From Callorhinus ursinus (Eukaryota > Chordata > Mammalia > Carnivora > Otariidae): a DNA stretch of 64,000 bases. Under the pieces are notes generated by a model. The model was given only the letters and a program-made list of their open reading frames with translations, was not told the DNA's origin and made no database searches. Numbering within the stretch: the first letter of the stretch is position 1; each line of letters opens with the position of its first letter. The stretch is from assembly GCF_003265705.1 (NCBI RefSeq), contig NW_020312785.1, positions 127,601,514 through 127,665,513 on the forward strand. The letters are read 5' to 3'. Shown here one piece after another: positions 34,628-46,391 of the stretch. Made by a program: the position numbers and the translations under genes.

Positions 34628-35283
34628 GTGTGATGTTCACTTGTGATTTAATCTTTAATAGAACAATCATTTTTTCCTCTTTTTTGTCTTTCACTTAACC
34701 AAGCAACAGTACAGACCCACACATAAAAGTCAACTAAGGGTAGATGTGGACATTATAAGGCAATTATATATTCAGTCTTACCACTGAGAAGATATAGGCA
34801 TAAATATTCACTTTGGAAAACCAACTGTTTACCATAGCAATGGGACATACGTAATTTCTGATCTGAATTTCTAGATACCTTAAGAACTCCTTTATCCATA
34901 ATTATATTCATTTCATTCAATTTAAAGTGTCATATTCTGGATCATATTTCCCTAAGTACCAAAATGTTTTGAAAGAGAGAAATCTATAGAAAGTTAAAGA
35001 GCTAGTTTCAAACTCTTTATATCAGCTAAAACCTGGGAAAAGATCCTGTGGAAGTGAAAGAAAGGAGTCACTGAGTGGTGATTGCTTGCTGTGCTTAACC
35101 CTTAATGAGACCTGTATTAATAATCAATAAGATGTAGCTCCAAATATTAACTCCATGTCATTCTTTTACATTGATTAATATCTTCAGTAGCCAATGTTGT
35201 AATAGGGGCAATTTTTTTTTCTATTTCAGAAAGCATAAAAAAATAATGAAATTTGTCTAATAGTATTATACTTGTATCTCTGA
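34628..35283. other. Intronic sequence, nothing recognised
   Basis: No repeat family or exon seen. Confidence 0.5.
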
Positions 35284-35362
35284 AGGAACAGAGGCATCCA
35301 CAAGTGAACTGGGAATTAGTAAAGTCTAATTATATTTAATGTTAGTGAGCATAAGGGCTTGG
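35284..35362. repeat. 79-base direct repeat, copy 1
   Basis: Starts AGGAACAGAGGCATCCACAA and ends AGCATAAGGGCTTGG. Every base is identical to 36162-36240. It lies in what looks like the pre-LTR flank, so it is probably the donor copy. Confidence 0.97.
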
Positions 35363-36161
35363 TTAAAATACATTTACTGATCACTCAAAGAACACATAAA
35401 GCTGAAAAAGAAGAAAATGTGTGTATTCTAAAATACCATAACAAATCAGAGATGATTTAGTTTAAGAAAAAATATTCTTCTTGATCTCAAGAAGCCTACA
35501 ACCTATTGAAATGAAATGGATATGGGTAAATATAAAATAAATATAAATAATGTGTCTGGCATATTTTTATTATGCATGTTTTTTGGACATTACCTCTTGT
35601 CAATACAGAAAAGCCTACTAAGCGGTAATTTGTTTTTCCCCTTTCCTCCTTTCCCCCTCCCAAATCATCTTCCTCTGCCCAGTACATATTTTATGTTCTA
35701 GGCATAAGTAAAAAGAACTTTTTCCCTCATACTCTGGATCTATGCACTTGAAAGACCAATATGACCAGGGCCAAGGGCAGGCTGCCCCAAGATGGGCCAC
35801 TTTGGTATGAACATTATTTTGAATTAAAAGTAATCAAAACCCATCAGATGCAGGAACAACTCTCTTCCTGGTCCTCAAGAGACTAAATTTACATGGGAAA
35901 GGAGAGCTTTTACCAGGAAGAAATTATTAATAGAGACTCCCCTTTACCTAAGAAACTTAACTGCAAAATAGAGCAACCTTTATTTTTCAAAAACACCTCC
36001 TTTCACCTTCCTGCTAATGGCTTTCCTCCGCTTCCTATCATCAGACCTACCCCACTCCTTAGCTCATATAAGCTTCATATAAGCTCACTGTCTTTGGAAT
36101 CCCATGTCTGTGTGGATTCCCTGTACATATGTTATTAAATTTGACTTTCTCCTGTTAAATC

Positions 36162-36240
36162 AGGAACAGAGGCATCCACAAGTGAACTGGGAATTAGTAA
36201 AGTCTAATTATATTTAATGTTAGTGAGCATAAGGGCTTGG
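36162..36240. repeat. 79-base direct repeat, copy 2, inside the LTR
   Basis: Perfect copy of 35284-35362, same strand, start to start 878 bases apart. It splits LTR text and is followed by short filler and a hairpin. Confidence 0.97.
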
Positions 36241-36246
36241 AGATCT

Positions 36247-36266
36247 GAGACAGAGACATCTGTCTC
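36247..36266. repeat. 8-base-arm hairpin at the duplication junction
   Basis: GAGACAGA, loop GACA, then TCTGTCTC. The right arm looks like native LTR sequence, the left arm like an inverted copy of it added at the junction. Confidence 0.9.
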
Positions 36267-36342
36267 ATGTGGATTTCATTCTAAGTCCAGCTAGAAGGAC
36301 TTTGAAGGACAGAGGAAGATTTTTCTCCCCAACAACACAAAG

Positions 36343-36800
36343 GCAATGCACTGAATTATAAATTTACTAAATATCAATTTCATCAAATGATCAATTCAGT
36401 AAAATTATAAAAGTCACTATGTATCCATAAACATAATATATTCATATTGATTTGTATTGAATTCATTAGTATTAAAAGGATGATATTCCTTAAAATAAGT
36501 TTTGATAATAGGCAAGTTTGCCAAATTGATCCTTTGGTGAATTGGCTTTTTGATACATTGTTCTTTTTGACAATTGATCTTAATCAAATGGACTTAGATC
36601 CTAAAATTTATCCTTCCGTGTATGAGTTTCCCCAACTTTCTCCATCTGACTAATTTCTATACATCTTTTAATAGGTGGCTTATGTCTCACTGTTTCCCCA
36701 GGAAATCATGTGAATCCTCCATAACTCCTCACATGAGTGCCCTGTGGTACACCCAACTAAAGAACTGATTTCAGTAGAGAGTGTTTTCAGAGTTGTCAAT
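36343..36800. other. Intronic sequence, nothing recognised
   Basis: AT-rich, no family assigned. Confidence 0.5.
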
Positions 36801-36905
36801 CCCAGTAGATTATAAATGCCTTAAAAGAAACGACTGTATCTTACTCATTGTTATAACTCGAGCACATACCAGATGCTCAATAAAGCATTTGGTGAATGAA
36901 TCAAT
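36801..36905 (+). repeat. L2 LINE 3' end
   Basis: GACTGTATCTTACTCATTG, GAGCACATACCAGATGCTCA and AATAAAGCATTTGGTGAATG give the L2 ending (gtgcctggcacatagtaggtgctcaataaatatttgttgaatga). Confidence 0.8.
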
Positions 36906-36952
36906 AATCTTCAATGTTCAGAATGACTGGAAAACCAAATAAATATCTTTGT

Positions 36953-37131
36953 TTTAAAGGTTTTATTTATTTATCTGAGAGAGAGAGAGCACAAGCGTGG
37001 AGGAGGGGCAGAGGGAGAGGGAGAAGCAGACTCCCCACTGAGCAGGGAGCCCAATATGGGGCTCCATCCCAGGACCCTGAGATCATGGCCTGAGCCAAAG
37101 GCAGATGCTTAACTGACTGAGCCACCCAGGC
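36953..37131 (-). mobile_element. Can-SINE, minus strand, head clipped
   Basis: AAGGTTTTATTTATTTATCT to GACTGAGCCACCCAGGCG, where the head stops four or so bases short of the usual CCCC. No clear target-site duplication was seen. Confidence 0.93.
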
Positions 37132-39019
37132 GTATGTAAATGTCAGTAGCCACTCTTCTCACCATAGTCTTTCAACTCCAGATAATCTAGTTCCCTGGAC
37201 TTTCTGGCAGTCAGTGGATCATGTAACTTCACCCCAGAGATAACAGATCATTCCTGTCACAAATGAGCAGCTGGCTCAAACAAGGACAATCTCATTCTGT
37301 CATGTTAGCATTTGGAATCTAGATTCAGAGAGTAGACTTAGAGTTTCATTTGGGTGGTTGAACGAGGAGGAGATACAGAGTAGAAGAAGCAACTGTGTAT
37401 GTTCTTCCTGTATTTGATACCAAGAAATTAAATCTGTAGAGAAAGGAGAATGCTGCTTCCAGGCAGAAAGCAGCAGAAGGAAAGATCAGGAGAAAGGGTA
37501 GAAAAACAGAGGGTAATGTGGAAGACAGTGGTGCAGAGGGTGGGAGTGGGCAAGAAGTGTTCCAGTGGTTCCTGAGTCATGTATTTCTTGGGCCCACTTT
37601 TATAGGGACATGACTGAATTTCTTGTACTAGAGTCTATAAGATCACTCTATATTCTTCCAGCAAATTCCTTCATCTCCTGTTTCCTTTCTAAATCTAGTT
37701 TGACTGTTTTTAATTCAACCAAATGACTCCTGGCTCTGGCAACACATACCTAAGCAATGTTCCATTTATAATTCTCCAATTTTCTCTGCCCTGCAAATAC
37801 TCTTTTAGATATGAGGTGATTATTGCTGCACAAATGGTAATTCCCTAAGATACTGTGGCAATAGAGAAGTATTTTAGCAGCAATACGATATGTAGCTTTC
37901 TCCTCCAAAAACTTGAATTTTCAATTGCAAATACAAAAAAAGACCCGGCAGTCTCTTGTTCAGTTATTCCCAGTGGACTGCAAAACACAAAGGAAGAAGT
38001 TGACAAGATGGGTAGAAGACAATGGACCATCAAATACAGCATCATCCCACCTGCTCACCACAGCTCAGTCTTCACCTTAACCATCTATCAATTCCTGCTC
38101 CACAAAAGGACAAAAACAACAACAAAACTATGCTTCTATCTTTTCATGCCATCTTGCTACGTTTCTATATGCGTATGTCTTCCTGTAATGATTTTTAAAT
38201 CAAGAAGATTGAAGAAAAAAGAAATTGATTAGCCCAGATCAAGTGGCTCTGATCCACCTGTTATAAGGTAATAAACTGTTGACCTTTTAGAAACACGTTA
38301 GTAATGTTTCACTTACGAGAGTCTCTTTTCTCGGAACTAATAAGTCTCTAAAATGTCAGGCTTTATTCCCACATCATTAAACAAATCAGCCTTAATATAC
38401 TTCTCTTTCAAGTGACTATTTTAAATAAGTCAAAAAGGCCATTTCTAATGTCAATATAAAGATGACTTAGGTGAGAAAATGTGAAGGCAAATGAAAGCAC
38501 ATCTTAGGGTTAAGTAATGTATAATGCTTGTTTTCTTTTTATAATTAGAAAAGTAAAATTAGAGCGAAGCTCGAAGTGTAGCCATAGTTAATATACAACC
38601 GTCTAAACTAAAAGCACTCACTTGTTCTCTTATTTATAGCCTCTCTGAGAAGAAATCACTAATATTTAATTGTAAGATACTGGGCTAAGATGCACATCCC
38701 AATTAATTACATTAGCTAAAGTGAAAATAACAAAATGTGTTAATTTGGAAGCAATGAAAGACTGTTTAAACATAATGATTAGAGTGCATTTATTTGGAGG
38801 TAGTAAGATGCTAACTAAAATCTTTTTCAGCTTCTGATGGATAAAACATAGGTTAATTTGTGGAAGCTTATAAATCACATTCTTTTCAGAAAGTTCCTTT
38901 CACATGGAAAGGACATTTCTCAAAGAATAGACGTAATTACAGGAAACTAGTCAGATAACATAATAATTGATAAATTATAATAATGTCACAGTTTGGCTTG
39001 GTAATCTCAGACAGGAGTT
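37132..39019. other. Intronic stretch; possible old repeat at its left
   Basis: 37140-37650 is purine-rich complex sequence that may be an ancient LTR. The longest open frame of the window outside repeats (125 codons, 37855-38232, plus) lies here but has no domain, no Kozak-like context, and an overlapping open frame on the other strand. Confidence 0.45.
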
Positions 39020-39034
39020 GAAAAATATTTTCCA

Positions 39035-39206
39035 GGGGTGCCTGGGTGGCTCAGTTGGTTAAAAGTCTGACTCTTGGTTTTGGCTCAGGTCAGGATCTCA
39101 GGGTCATGAGATGGTTCCGGGCAGGGAGCCTGCTTTAGATTCTCTCTCCCTCTTCCTCGCCAGAGCCTCCCTGCCCCACCTGCTGACTATCTAAAAAAGA
39201 AAAAAA
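39035..39206 (+). mobile_element. Can-SINE, plus strand (older subtype)
   Basis: GGGGTGCCTGGGTGGCTCAG head, AGTCTGACTCTTGGTTTTGG, shortened middle and A-rich tail. Target-site duplications GAAAAATATTTTCCA (39020-39034) and GAAAAATAGTTTCCA (39207-39221). Confidence 0.94.
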
Positions 39207-39221
39207 GAAAAATAGTTTCCA

Positions 39222-39420
39222 TAAAAGCTAGATAGTAAATATCTTAGGCTTTGTGGGCAACATACAGTTTCTGTTTCATATTCTTCACTCCCTTTTTTTT
39301 TTGTTTCTATTTGTTTGTCCGATTTAAAGCTTTAAAAATGTTAAAAACCATGCTTAGCTCATGAGCAGTAAACAAGCCAGAGACCATATTTACCCCAGGG
39401 GGGTAAGTTACTCTAAAACA
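39222..39420 (+). mobile_element. Ancient DNA-transposon-like fragment
   Basis: TAAAAGCTAGATAGTAAATA, TCTTAGGCTTTGTGGGCAAC and CATACAGTTTCTGTTTC match the old interspersed repeat reading gccagatagtaaatattttaggctttgtgggcca, which I take to be a non-autonomous DNA element. Class assignment is uncertain. Confidence 0.6.
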
Positions 39421-40779
39421 AATGGTGACTGAGTTGTCACGTAACCAGATACAATTTTCCTCTGGAAGTAGAATACTTCCTATGTGTATCTCACATTCAC
39501 ATTGGCTCTTAATTTAAAAAATATGTTAACTTATGGTTTATCACCAACAAAGCACTGGGTAGGCACTGTAGATACCACTGTAATTCAGTCTTAGATACAG
39601 TATTCAAAATTAGTATGACAAATTTATTTTACTATACCCAGTGAACTATAACAAACAAAGTAAAGAGAGATGGATGTCATAAGGAGGCCTCAGGTGACTG
39701 ATGTTGGACACATATTGTTCATTATTAGGTCATTATAATTCCAAAAAGTTTCAGAGGACAAACTTTCCACGGAGCAGATTCTGGTACTTATTAAGAAACA
39801 CAGTCTTACCAGCACACCAGAGATGAGAAGTCATGGGGAGATTAACATTAAGTAAAATCATAAGAGACTGATTAAAGTCCTAAATGTTAAATGTCTATAA
39901 TTTTGTAGCCTGTGTATTCTCCTATTCTCAGGCAGATTTACTTAAGAAGCCAATTTATGAAGAAATGGTTGCTTTATTATGGAATTAGAGGAACTAGTTT
40001 GTTGAGTCATATTTTTTAATTATTAAGAAGCAATCCATCAAGCATGGGTAAAAACTGGACAGTTCTGTGGGTCAGAGCAACTTACTTTTGGACAGTGCTA
40101 AGGATTGCTGCCAGTTCTACTCCTATGATGTTGGGATGTTCTATGTTCCAAGCAAAATACATTCCTTCTAACTGATGCCTTTTTCTCCCTTTATCTCCTC
40201 TGACTCAGTTAACTCCTCTAGTCCTTAAAGTTTAGATAATTGCCTCTAAAATAGATATTTAAGTAGACTCTGACTTTAAATAGAATCACTCTCATTCTTG
40301 TTGTAAAAATATTTTTTCTTATATTAAAGAACATTTTTATTTATCAAATTCCATAATTTGATAAGATTTTTAATAAAAATTTTTGATAGTTTCATAAATA
40401 TATATATTCCATTTATAATGTATATTGGAGACTTTTATGGCTGTCTTGTTTACAGCACCGCTTTCACAATAACTTGCTATGGAAATCTAAAAGAAGGAAA
40501 GCCCCTTTCAATTTTAGTCATGGAAGGTATAGAAGAGATTTCTTGATGGCAATGATACTGCAGCTAGGTCTTTAAAGATAAGCAGCATTGTTCATGGAAA
40601 CCTAGGAGTTAAGATGTAGGGGTTTTAGTTAGAGGAAATTTTAAGCATTCATCCAGATGTGAAAACACAAAGTAAATATGTGGAGAATAATCTATATCTT
40701 ATTTTGGTCTACATCAAGTTCATAAAAAGGATGAGTGTGCAGTATCAGGTGGGAAAGTAGTTTGGAAAGTATCATAGAA
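39421..40779. other. Intronic sequence, nothing recognised
   Basis: No SINE, L1 or supported exon seen. Confidence 0.5.
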
Positions 40780-41150
40780 AAAATTGACTGTCATGTAGTA
40801 AACACTGCTTGCAGTTCACCAACCCGTTTCTTCTTCCTTTAAAGCAACAGGTGGATGATACTCCCCATTCACCCTTGCAGTTAGATGTGGCCATGTGACT
40901 AAGATAGAGTCAACTCCAGGCCTGGCCTATTAAAGCCTCCTATGCCTGATTCTTCAATTTTCTTTTGCTTTCTGTGGCCATTTGGAAGTCATATATTGTA
41001 GATGATTGAGCTACAAAATCACCACTGGGAGGAAAAGTACCTACCAAGTAGAAGCATCTGTCTTAGATTTTCAGAAATAAGAACAAAACTCCTATTGTGT
41101 TAAACCACCTAGATTTTGCTGTGTATCTGTTGGAAAAGCTAACATTACCT
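40780..41150 (+). mobile_element. Old MLT1-like LTR or similar
   Basis: GATGTGGCCATGTGACTAAG, CAGGCCTGGCCTATTAAAGC, CTCCTATGCCTGATTC and the ending TATTGTGTTAAACCACCTAG, ATTTTGCTGTGTATCTGTTG follow an ancient LTR-like repeat ending in tgtgttaagccactgagattt. Confidence 0.5.
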
Positions 41151-41245
41151 TAACCTTTGGGTATTAACCTAAAGGTAATAAAAGAAAAATGTCAAAGGAC
41201 AATGCATTGGAAAGAAAAAGAGAGACCAATTAGAAAGCTGTTGTA

Positions 41246-41421
41246 GGGGCAGCTGGGTGGCATGGTCCATTAAGCCCCCCACTCTTGTTTTGGCTCAGAT
41301 TATGATTTCAAGGTCCTGAGATGGAGCCCCACATTAGGCTCTATGCTGGGCATCAAGACTGCTTGGGATTCTCTCTCTCCCTCTGCCCCTCCCCCCCCAC
41401 TCTCTCTCTTAAAAAAAACAA
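41246..41421 (+). mobile_element. Can-SINE, plus strand
   Basis: GGGGCAGCTGGGTGGCATGG head (mutated), CCCTCTGCCCCTCCCCCC body and A-rich tail. Flanks AAAGCTGTTGTA (41234-41245) and AAAACTGTTGTA (41422-41433). Confidence 0.93.
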
Positions 41422-41759
41422 AAAACTGTTGTAATATTGTCCAAGACAGTATACCCCACTCTCTGCTAATTAGAGTAGAGATTATGAAATTAGAGAAGTA
41501 GAGAAAATTTATCAAATACTGCACAGGTAATATCATCAGAAATCTTTCATCATCCACATAAAAGCTAGCTTTAATAAACTCTTCAGTTCTCTGCCATATC
41601 TATGTTACTCTCTGCTCCTTCTTTCTAATCCTATCATTCTCCCCAATACACATCCTATATATTTGCCATTACATTATATACTATACAATCCTACGTGTTA
41701 TGAAGTTTTCAGATGTTTTTAACACAAAAATACACAAATAAATAAGTTCAGTTGACCTC

Positions 41760-42786
41760 TGTTTTGAGTTGAATTATGTCCCACAAAAGTCCATTAGTTG
41801 ATGTCCTAATTCCTAGTACCACAGAATGTGACCTCACTGAGAATCAGGTGATTGCAGAGGTGATTAGTCAAGATGACGTCATCCTGGAATAGAGCAGTCC
41901 TCTGTATTAATGTAGCTAGGATCTGTTTCAATCAGGCATGGCAAGTCTAACAGATCAAGAGATACTGCTACAAAGGGAGAAGTTTTTTTCTCACAGTTCC
42001 CTAGAAACAAGAGATACAACATACCATGCAGAACCACACAGAGAAGCACCTGGGTCAGGCAAGAGACAGAAAAAGTGAAAAACATGGATAAATTCTTTAT
42101 TGTGGTTTTCATGGGAAGGAATGGGTAAAACAGGGGAACAGACTGACCAGGTTTGGAATTGGCTAGTTTGAATATTTCAGTAAGCTCCAGGGTGTAGGGG
42201 GCTGCCCTGGTTGTCTGATACCTGTCCCTGGGATGATTAGGGCAGAGGAATATTGCCTCCTGGAATATAAAAGACAGCTAGAGAAAGTGGCTCAGTGTGG
42301 GCTCTGGATTGGCTGATTTGCATATCAAGGATGTGCTTGAATGCAAGTTATCTACTATCTCTAGAAATTAGCTAGCCCTTTGAGGCTTAGTCCCTAGAAC
42401 TGGCAATGCCCCAAGATGTCAAACCATCACAAAATACAGAAAAAAGAAACCATGATTAAGACAGACTCTGATTAATATGACTGGTGTCCTTTATAAAAAG
42501 GAAAATTTTGGACAAAGACACACACACACACAGGGAGAACGGTGTGAAGATGAAGGCAGTGATGTGGGCAATGCTTCTACAAGACAAGGATTGCCAAAAG
42601 TTGCTGACAAAACACCAGAAGCTAGGTAACAGGTATGGAACAGATTCTCCCTCAGTGCCCTCAGAAGGACCCCTGCTGACACCCTGATCTCAGACTTCCA
42701 AGCCTCTAGAAACATGAAATAAATTTCTGTTTTTGACCATCCATGTTGTGGTACTTTGTTACTCCAGTGCTAGCCAACAAATACAA
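41760..42786 (+). mobile_element. MLT1 (MaLR) LTR split by a later LTR
   Basis: Left part: GTTGAATTATGTCCCACAAA, TTGATGTCCTAATTCCTAGT, ACCACAGAATGTGACCTCAC. Right part from about 42470: AATATGACTGGTGTCCTTTA, GGACAAAGACACACACACAC, GATGAAGGCAGTGATGTGGG, CACCAGAAGCTAGGTAACAG, TGGAACAGATTCTCCCTCAG, and the ending GTACTTTGTTACTCCAGTGC. This is the classic MLT1 order, interrupted by about 570 unrelated bases. Confidence 0.88.
41895..42470 (-). mobile_element. Solo LTR (ERV1-like) nested in the MLT1
   Basis: On the minus strand it has promoter-like order: GATATGCAAATCAGCCAATC (octamer and CCAAT-like), then GTCTTTTATATTCC (TATA), a poly(A) signal in CCACAATAAAGAATTT, and TGCTTCTCTGTGTGGTTCTG downstream. 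No gag, pol or env region is attached, so it is a solo LTR. Exact ends and target-site duplication are not resolved. Confidence 0.65.
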
Positions 42787-42812
42787 CCCCCAGTGTCTTC
42801 ACACTATATTGT

Positions 42813-42935
42813 CATTCAGCAAACATTTATTTCACTCCTACCTACTCCAAAGGAGACACTGTGTAAGGTGTTATAGGAGAAACAAGTGGGTCATAGAGTC
42901 CCTGCCCTCATAGAGTTTATCATCTCAAAGGGGAG
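42813..42935 (+). repeat. Ancient L2/L3-like fragment
   Basis: TTCAGCAAACATTTATTTCA, ACTGTGTAAGGTGTTATAGG, GTCCCTGCCCTCATAGAGTT follow the order tttattgagcacc, ctgtgccaggcactg, gtccctgccctcatggagctt. Confidence 0.65.
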
Positions 42936-43359
42936 AGGAAGGATACAGGCCCAAATCTTTGTTTTGAGGAACTTTCATTAAAAATTCAAAAACTTTAAAA
43001 ACTCTCTTAAGATTGGTCGTGTCCCGAGAATCAGCACAATGAAGAAGTCCCTAGATCAGATGACCACATTTCAAGGTCTGGAGTAGCAAACTCTGACTTC
43101 TGGGAAGTAAACTCCTATTTCTGAGTCTCATGTTCCTCAACTACCATCATGAGGAGGCTGTCACAGTCTCAGTGGAGTCAGGGAAATCGGATGAGAGTGC
43201 TCTGAAGTCTAGAAAACACCCTGTACACTTTAAACATATTATTCTAGCCTCTTACCAGCATTTTTTCCTATAATATGATAATTGTTTCCTGAAGTAGTGG
43301 TCCTAGTAAATTTGTTTAAAAACACTATGGTCATAGCTGAAATACTTTTATAAACTGTT
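42936..43359. other. Intronic sequence, nothing recognised
   Basis: 43000-43210 is GC-richer (GGGAAGTAAACTCCTATTTC, GAGTCAGGGAAATCGGATGA) but has no assigned family. Confidence 0.45.
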
Positions 43360-43455
43360 TCATTTTTTAAAGCTTTTAATTCCAGTTACTTAATATGACG
43401 TGTTATATTAGTTTCAGGTATACAATATAGTGATTCAACAGTTAAAGTACATGAA
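43360..43455 (-). mobile_element. Very short LINE-1 3' end
   Basis: TTTTAATTCCAGTTACTTAA, TATTAGTTTCAGGTATACAA and TATAGTGATTCAACAGTTAA are the reverse of the carnivoran L1 3' terminus, cut after about 90 bases. Confidence 0.8.
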
Positions 43456-44224
43456 GGTAATAGATAGGAATAGAGTCATATTTGTGCTGCTTTGGTGCTA
43501 TGAAACCAGACATCCCATAATTCTTTTAATTTGTAAAGAAAACAAGCATAAGATAAACATAAAAAGGGGATAATTAGCTTGCCTTTTCTAAATGAACTGG
43601 GGTTTTGTCATATGAAAACAAATGTTTGAAATATGATTACTAGTCCAAAATTTCTACAAACCAACTAACAGTATTTATAAATCCTTGATTTTAAATCCAA
43701 ACATAAAAATGTAATCAGTTATGTGAAAGTTAATGTCTGTTTATATTTACACAATAAAATCATGACTTAATTCAAGGAGTAATTTAATCCCAACAATATA
43801 GATATAAAGAAGGATGTGTCTATCAGGCTCTGTCTCTGTGTACATGATATGTATATGTAATATACCATAATGTATATATACATGAATATATATTCATTCG
43901 ATTATTATATTCATATATAATTATTAGAGGGGTTTTCAGAGAAGGAAGAAAACGGAGTGGGAATGAAGGACTATAAAAAGCTCCATGAAGAAGTGGAAGA
44001 GGTTGACATTTAAAAATATTAAATATTTAAAATTAGCATGCCTATTTTGGAGCAAGAAAGTGAAAAAATTATATAAGGAAGAAAATCTACTTACCCATAG
44101 TTTGGCTTATGTCCTATTACTCAGGCATAGATTCATGCCATGTAGGCAATATAACATCAGTTTCAACATAATTCCATATTTTGAATATTTAATTTCCAAG
44201 CAGTATAAATGTGCCATGATTGAT
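43456..44224. other. Intronic sequence with AT-rich TATA tracts
   Basis: 43840-43925 is almost pure alternating A/T with ATGTATATATACATG; otherwise nothing recognised. Confidence 0.5.
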
Positions 44225-44890
44225 TTTAAAACTCCTGGACTATTGGGTGTTTAGGTTATTTCAAATGTACATACATCCACTACTGTTATTTCCCAACAAT
44301 TGAGTATTAGGAGAAATACAAGTTGAAGGGTTGAAACATTTTTGCCAAACTGTTTTCCAATAGTGTGTACCAATTTACAATACTGAGAGTATAAATGTAG
44401 AACTATTACCAATATTTGTTCAATATTCATCTTGAAGTCCAATTTGATAAGTGTATCATTCTTTAATTTGCAATGATTTGACTTCAAGGGAAGCTGATTT
44501 TTTTTTTCTTGTTTCACTGTTATTTGTGGCACTTTTGTGAATTGCCTGTTCCCATTATTTGCCCACTTTTTGATTGGGATGTTTTGTTTATATTTATCTC
44601 CAAAAGCTTTTCGGATCACAAGAACATTGTAATCTAATTTTTATGTTTATTTAAATATTTCTCCAGAGTTATGTTTGCCTCTTTTTATATTTTTATAGAA
44701 CAGAAAATGTTTATTTGCTCAAAGCTATGTCATTAAATTAATTTCTTTTTATTACTTTCATGTTAAAAATTAATCTCCATCTCAAAATTTAATATTTGCT
44801 CATATGTTCTCCCAGTTTTTATTCCATTTTTTTCACTTCTAACTCCTCAAATAATCAGGAATTTTTATTTCTATATTAGTTGCTGACTCA
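44225..44890 (-). mobile_element. Worn L1M fragment, minus strand
   Basis: TTTGCCAAACTGTTTTCCAA, TGTACCAATTTACAATACTG and CCCATTATTTGCCCACTTTT, then TTGATTGGGATGTTTTG, are the reverse of old L1 3' text. Open frames over it are accidental. Confidence 0.75.
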
Positions 44891-45109
44891 GCATCTTAAG
44901 TTTTTACTAACTTGATAATTAATGGCTTTCAAGAAGATTTTTTAAGTATAATTCTTTTGTCCAAAATTTCTATCTGTCCTTTGTTCAAGGTTCATCTGAA
45001 TTATCTAGTTAGCCATTACCAGGGGCTTCATTTTTTTCCATTAAAAAATACATCTTGGAGGTCATTCCCTATAGCCAAGAAGGCTACTATTCCTTTTAGC
45101 TTGACTAAA
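44891..45109. other. Intronic sequence, possibly L1 remains
   Basis: Unassigned; may extend the L1M fragment to its left. Confidence 0.4.
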
Positions 45110-45575
45110 CTTTAGACAAGTTTCTTCCAATTGGCTCCTGACTTCACTTTTCTTAGGGCATGTCCCCTTTGAGATGTCAATCTTCTCCCAGCTTCTTGGC
45201 AGTTTTACAACCTAGCACAGTCTTTCCCAAGGTCTTGGCAGCCATCCGTTTTAAATGTAATCATTAAGAAAAACAGTGCCTCTATCTCCAAGTTGCCATG
45301 GGATAGTAGGAATCTAACTTACTTAAGTGCCTATTAGCAAACATAGATGGCCTAATCACAGTGATCAAACTCCCTGATACCCCAGTAATGTTTTCCTGTA
45401 TATTTCCACTAACTCACCCAAGTGCTTCAAAATTCTCTCAACCTTTGTTTCAGTGGAGTTGGGGTCCATCTCCTCCTAGTACAATAACCTTGATCTCCAT
45501 TGCAACAGTATTGAATAAAATCTTCCTTGCCTATATAATTCTGCATTGTACAATTATTCTTTTCCACATATGAGT
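45110..45575 (+). mobile_element. Candidate ERV-type solo LTR
   Basis: GCCTATTAGCAAACATAGAT, GGCCTAATCACAGTGATCAA, AGTGGAGTTGGGGTCCATCT, ACCTTGATCTCCATTGCAAC and a poly(A) signal in TATTGAATAAAATCTTCC, followed by CTTGCCTATATAATTC, give an LTR-like order. Family not named; the left end is a guess. Confidence 0.5.
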
Positions 45576-46389
45576 ACAAAAATACCTACCTCATCTTTTT
45601 AACTCATTACAGAGAATTATGTGATATACATGTATTATAATTTAGTAATTCCTCTTTTGATGGACATTTCAAATGAACATCCTCAAAGCTTAGGCTACAA
45701 GCAAGGCAATTCAATAGACATAACTCAAAGTATATGGTGATGTGCTGGTACTTACTGCAGCTCTCTTATTGGATGAGACAGATTTTTTTTCTGTTTCATA
45801 TAACCTGGAACTAACTATGAAAAAATGCTATTCTTCAATAATTTCCAATAAATTTGGTAAAAATTTTCTATAAAGGTGCATCAGAAACTAGTATGCTCAC
45901 CAGAGAACTCCTCTTTCAATGTTCTCCTGGCAATGTCACAGATATTTTTAGTCTTTGTTTATATTTCTACTCCAGAGTTCCCTCCTTTCTATGTTCTCAT
46001 GTGTACTCTAGTTAGGAAAATATAAAGAAGTTAAGCAGTAGAAATCTAGAAATAGGAAAATTCAATTATATTCTGCCCCGTGCACGTATGAGTCAATCAT
46101 TGATCATATTGCCTTGATACCATTCACTTAACAACCTATTCTCCAGGTAATGTCCAAAAAAGTCATGATCGATTTTCGTAGAGTTATTTTACCTTTTAAG
46201 AGATGAGGTGGCATCTTTTTAATAAATGATATCTTATTATATTGCACTACCAATCCATAATCTCTATCAGAAACCCTTAGGACTAGATATGTTTGGTATT
46301 CAGAATATTTTGGATTTTATAAAGATAAGGAGGTGCATATACCATGTATTACATAATAGTCTCAGCTCTTTCTAGGACAATGGCTCATA
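45576..46389. other. Intronic sequence, nothing recognised
   Basis: No repeat family or exon seen. Confidence 0.5.
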
Positions 46390-46391
46390 AT

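Larger units (their letters stand above)
35550..36342 (+). mobile_element. ERV-type LTR, interrupted near its 3' end
   Basis: The block with TTGAATTAAAAGTAATCAAAA, AGCTCATATAAGCTTCATAT (TATA-like), TGTGTGGATTCCCTGTACAT and TTATTAAATTTGACTTTCTC (poly(A) region) reads as an LTR. After TCTCCTGTTAAATC it is broken by a foreign 79-base copy, then resumes with CTGTCTCATGTGGATTTCAT and ends near TTTTTCTCCCCAACAACA. The left end is uncertain and there is no coding part. Confidence 0.6.

Noticed and set aside
37855..38232. 125-codon plus-strand open frame, longest outside repeats
   Set aside because: No recognisable domain, low-complexity Lys/Ser-rich ending, no splice or promoter signals, and an overlapping open frame on the other strand. 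Expected by chance in 64 kb.
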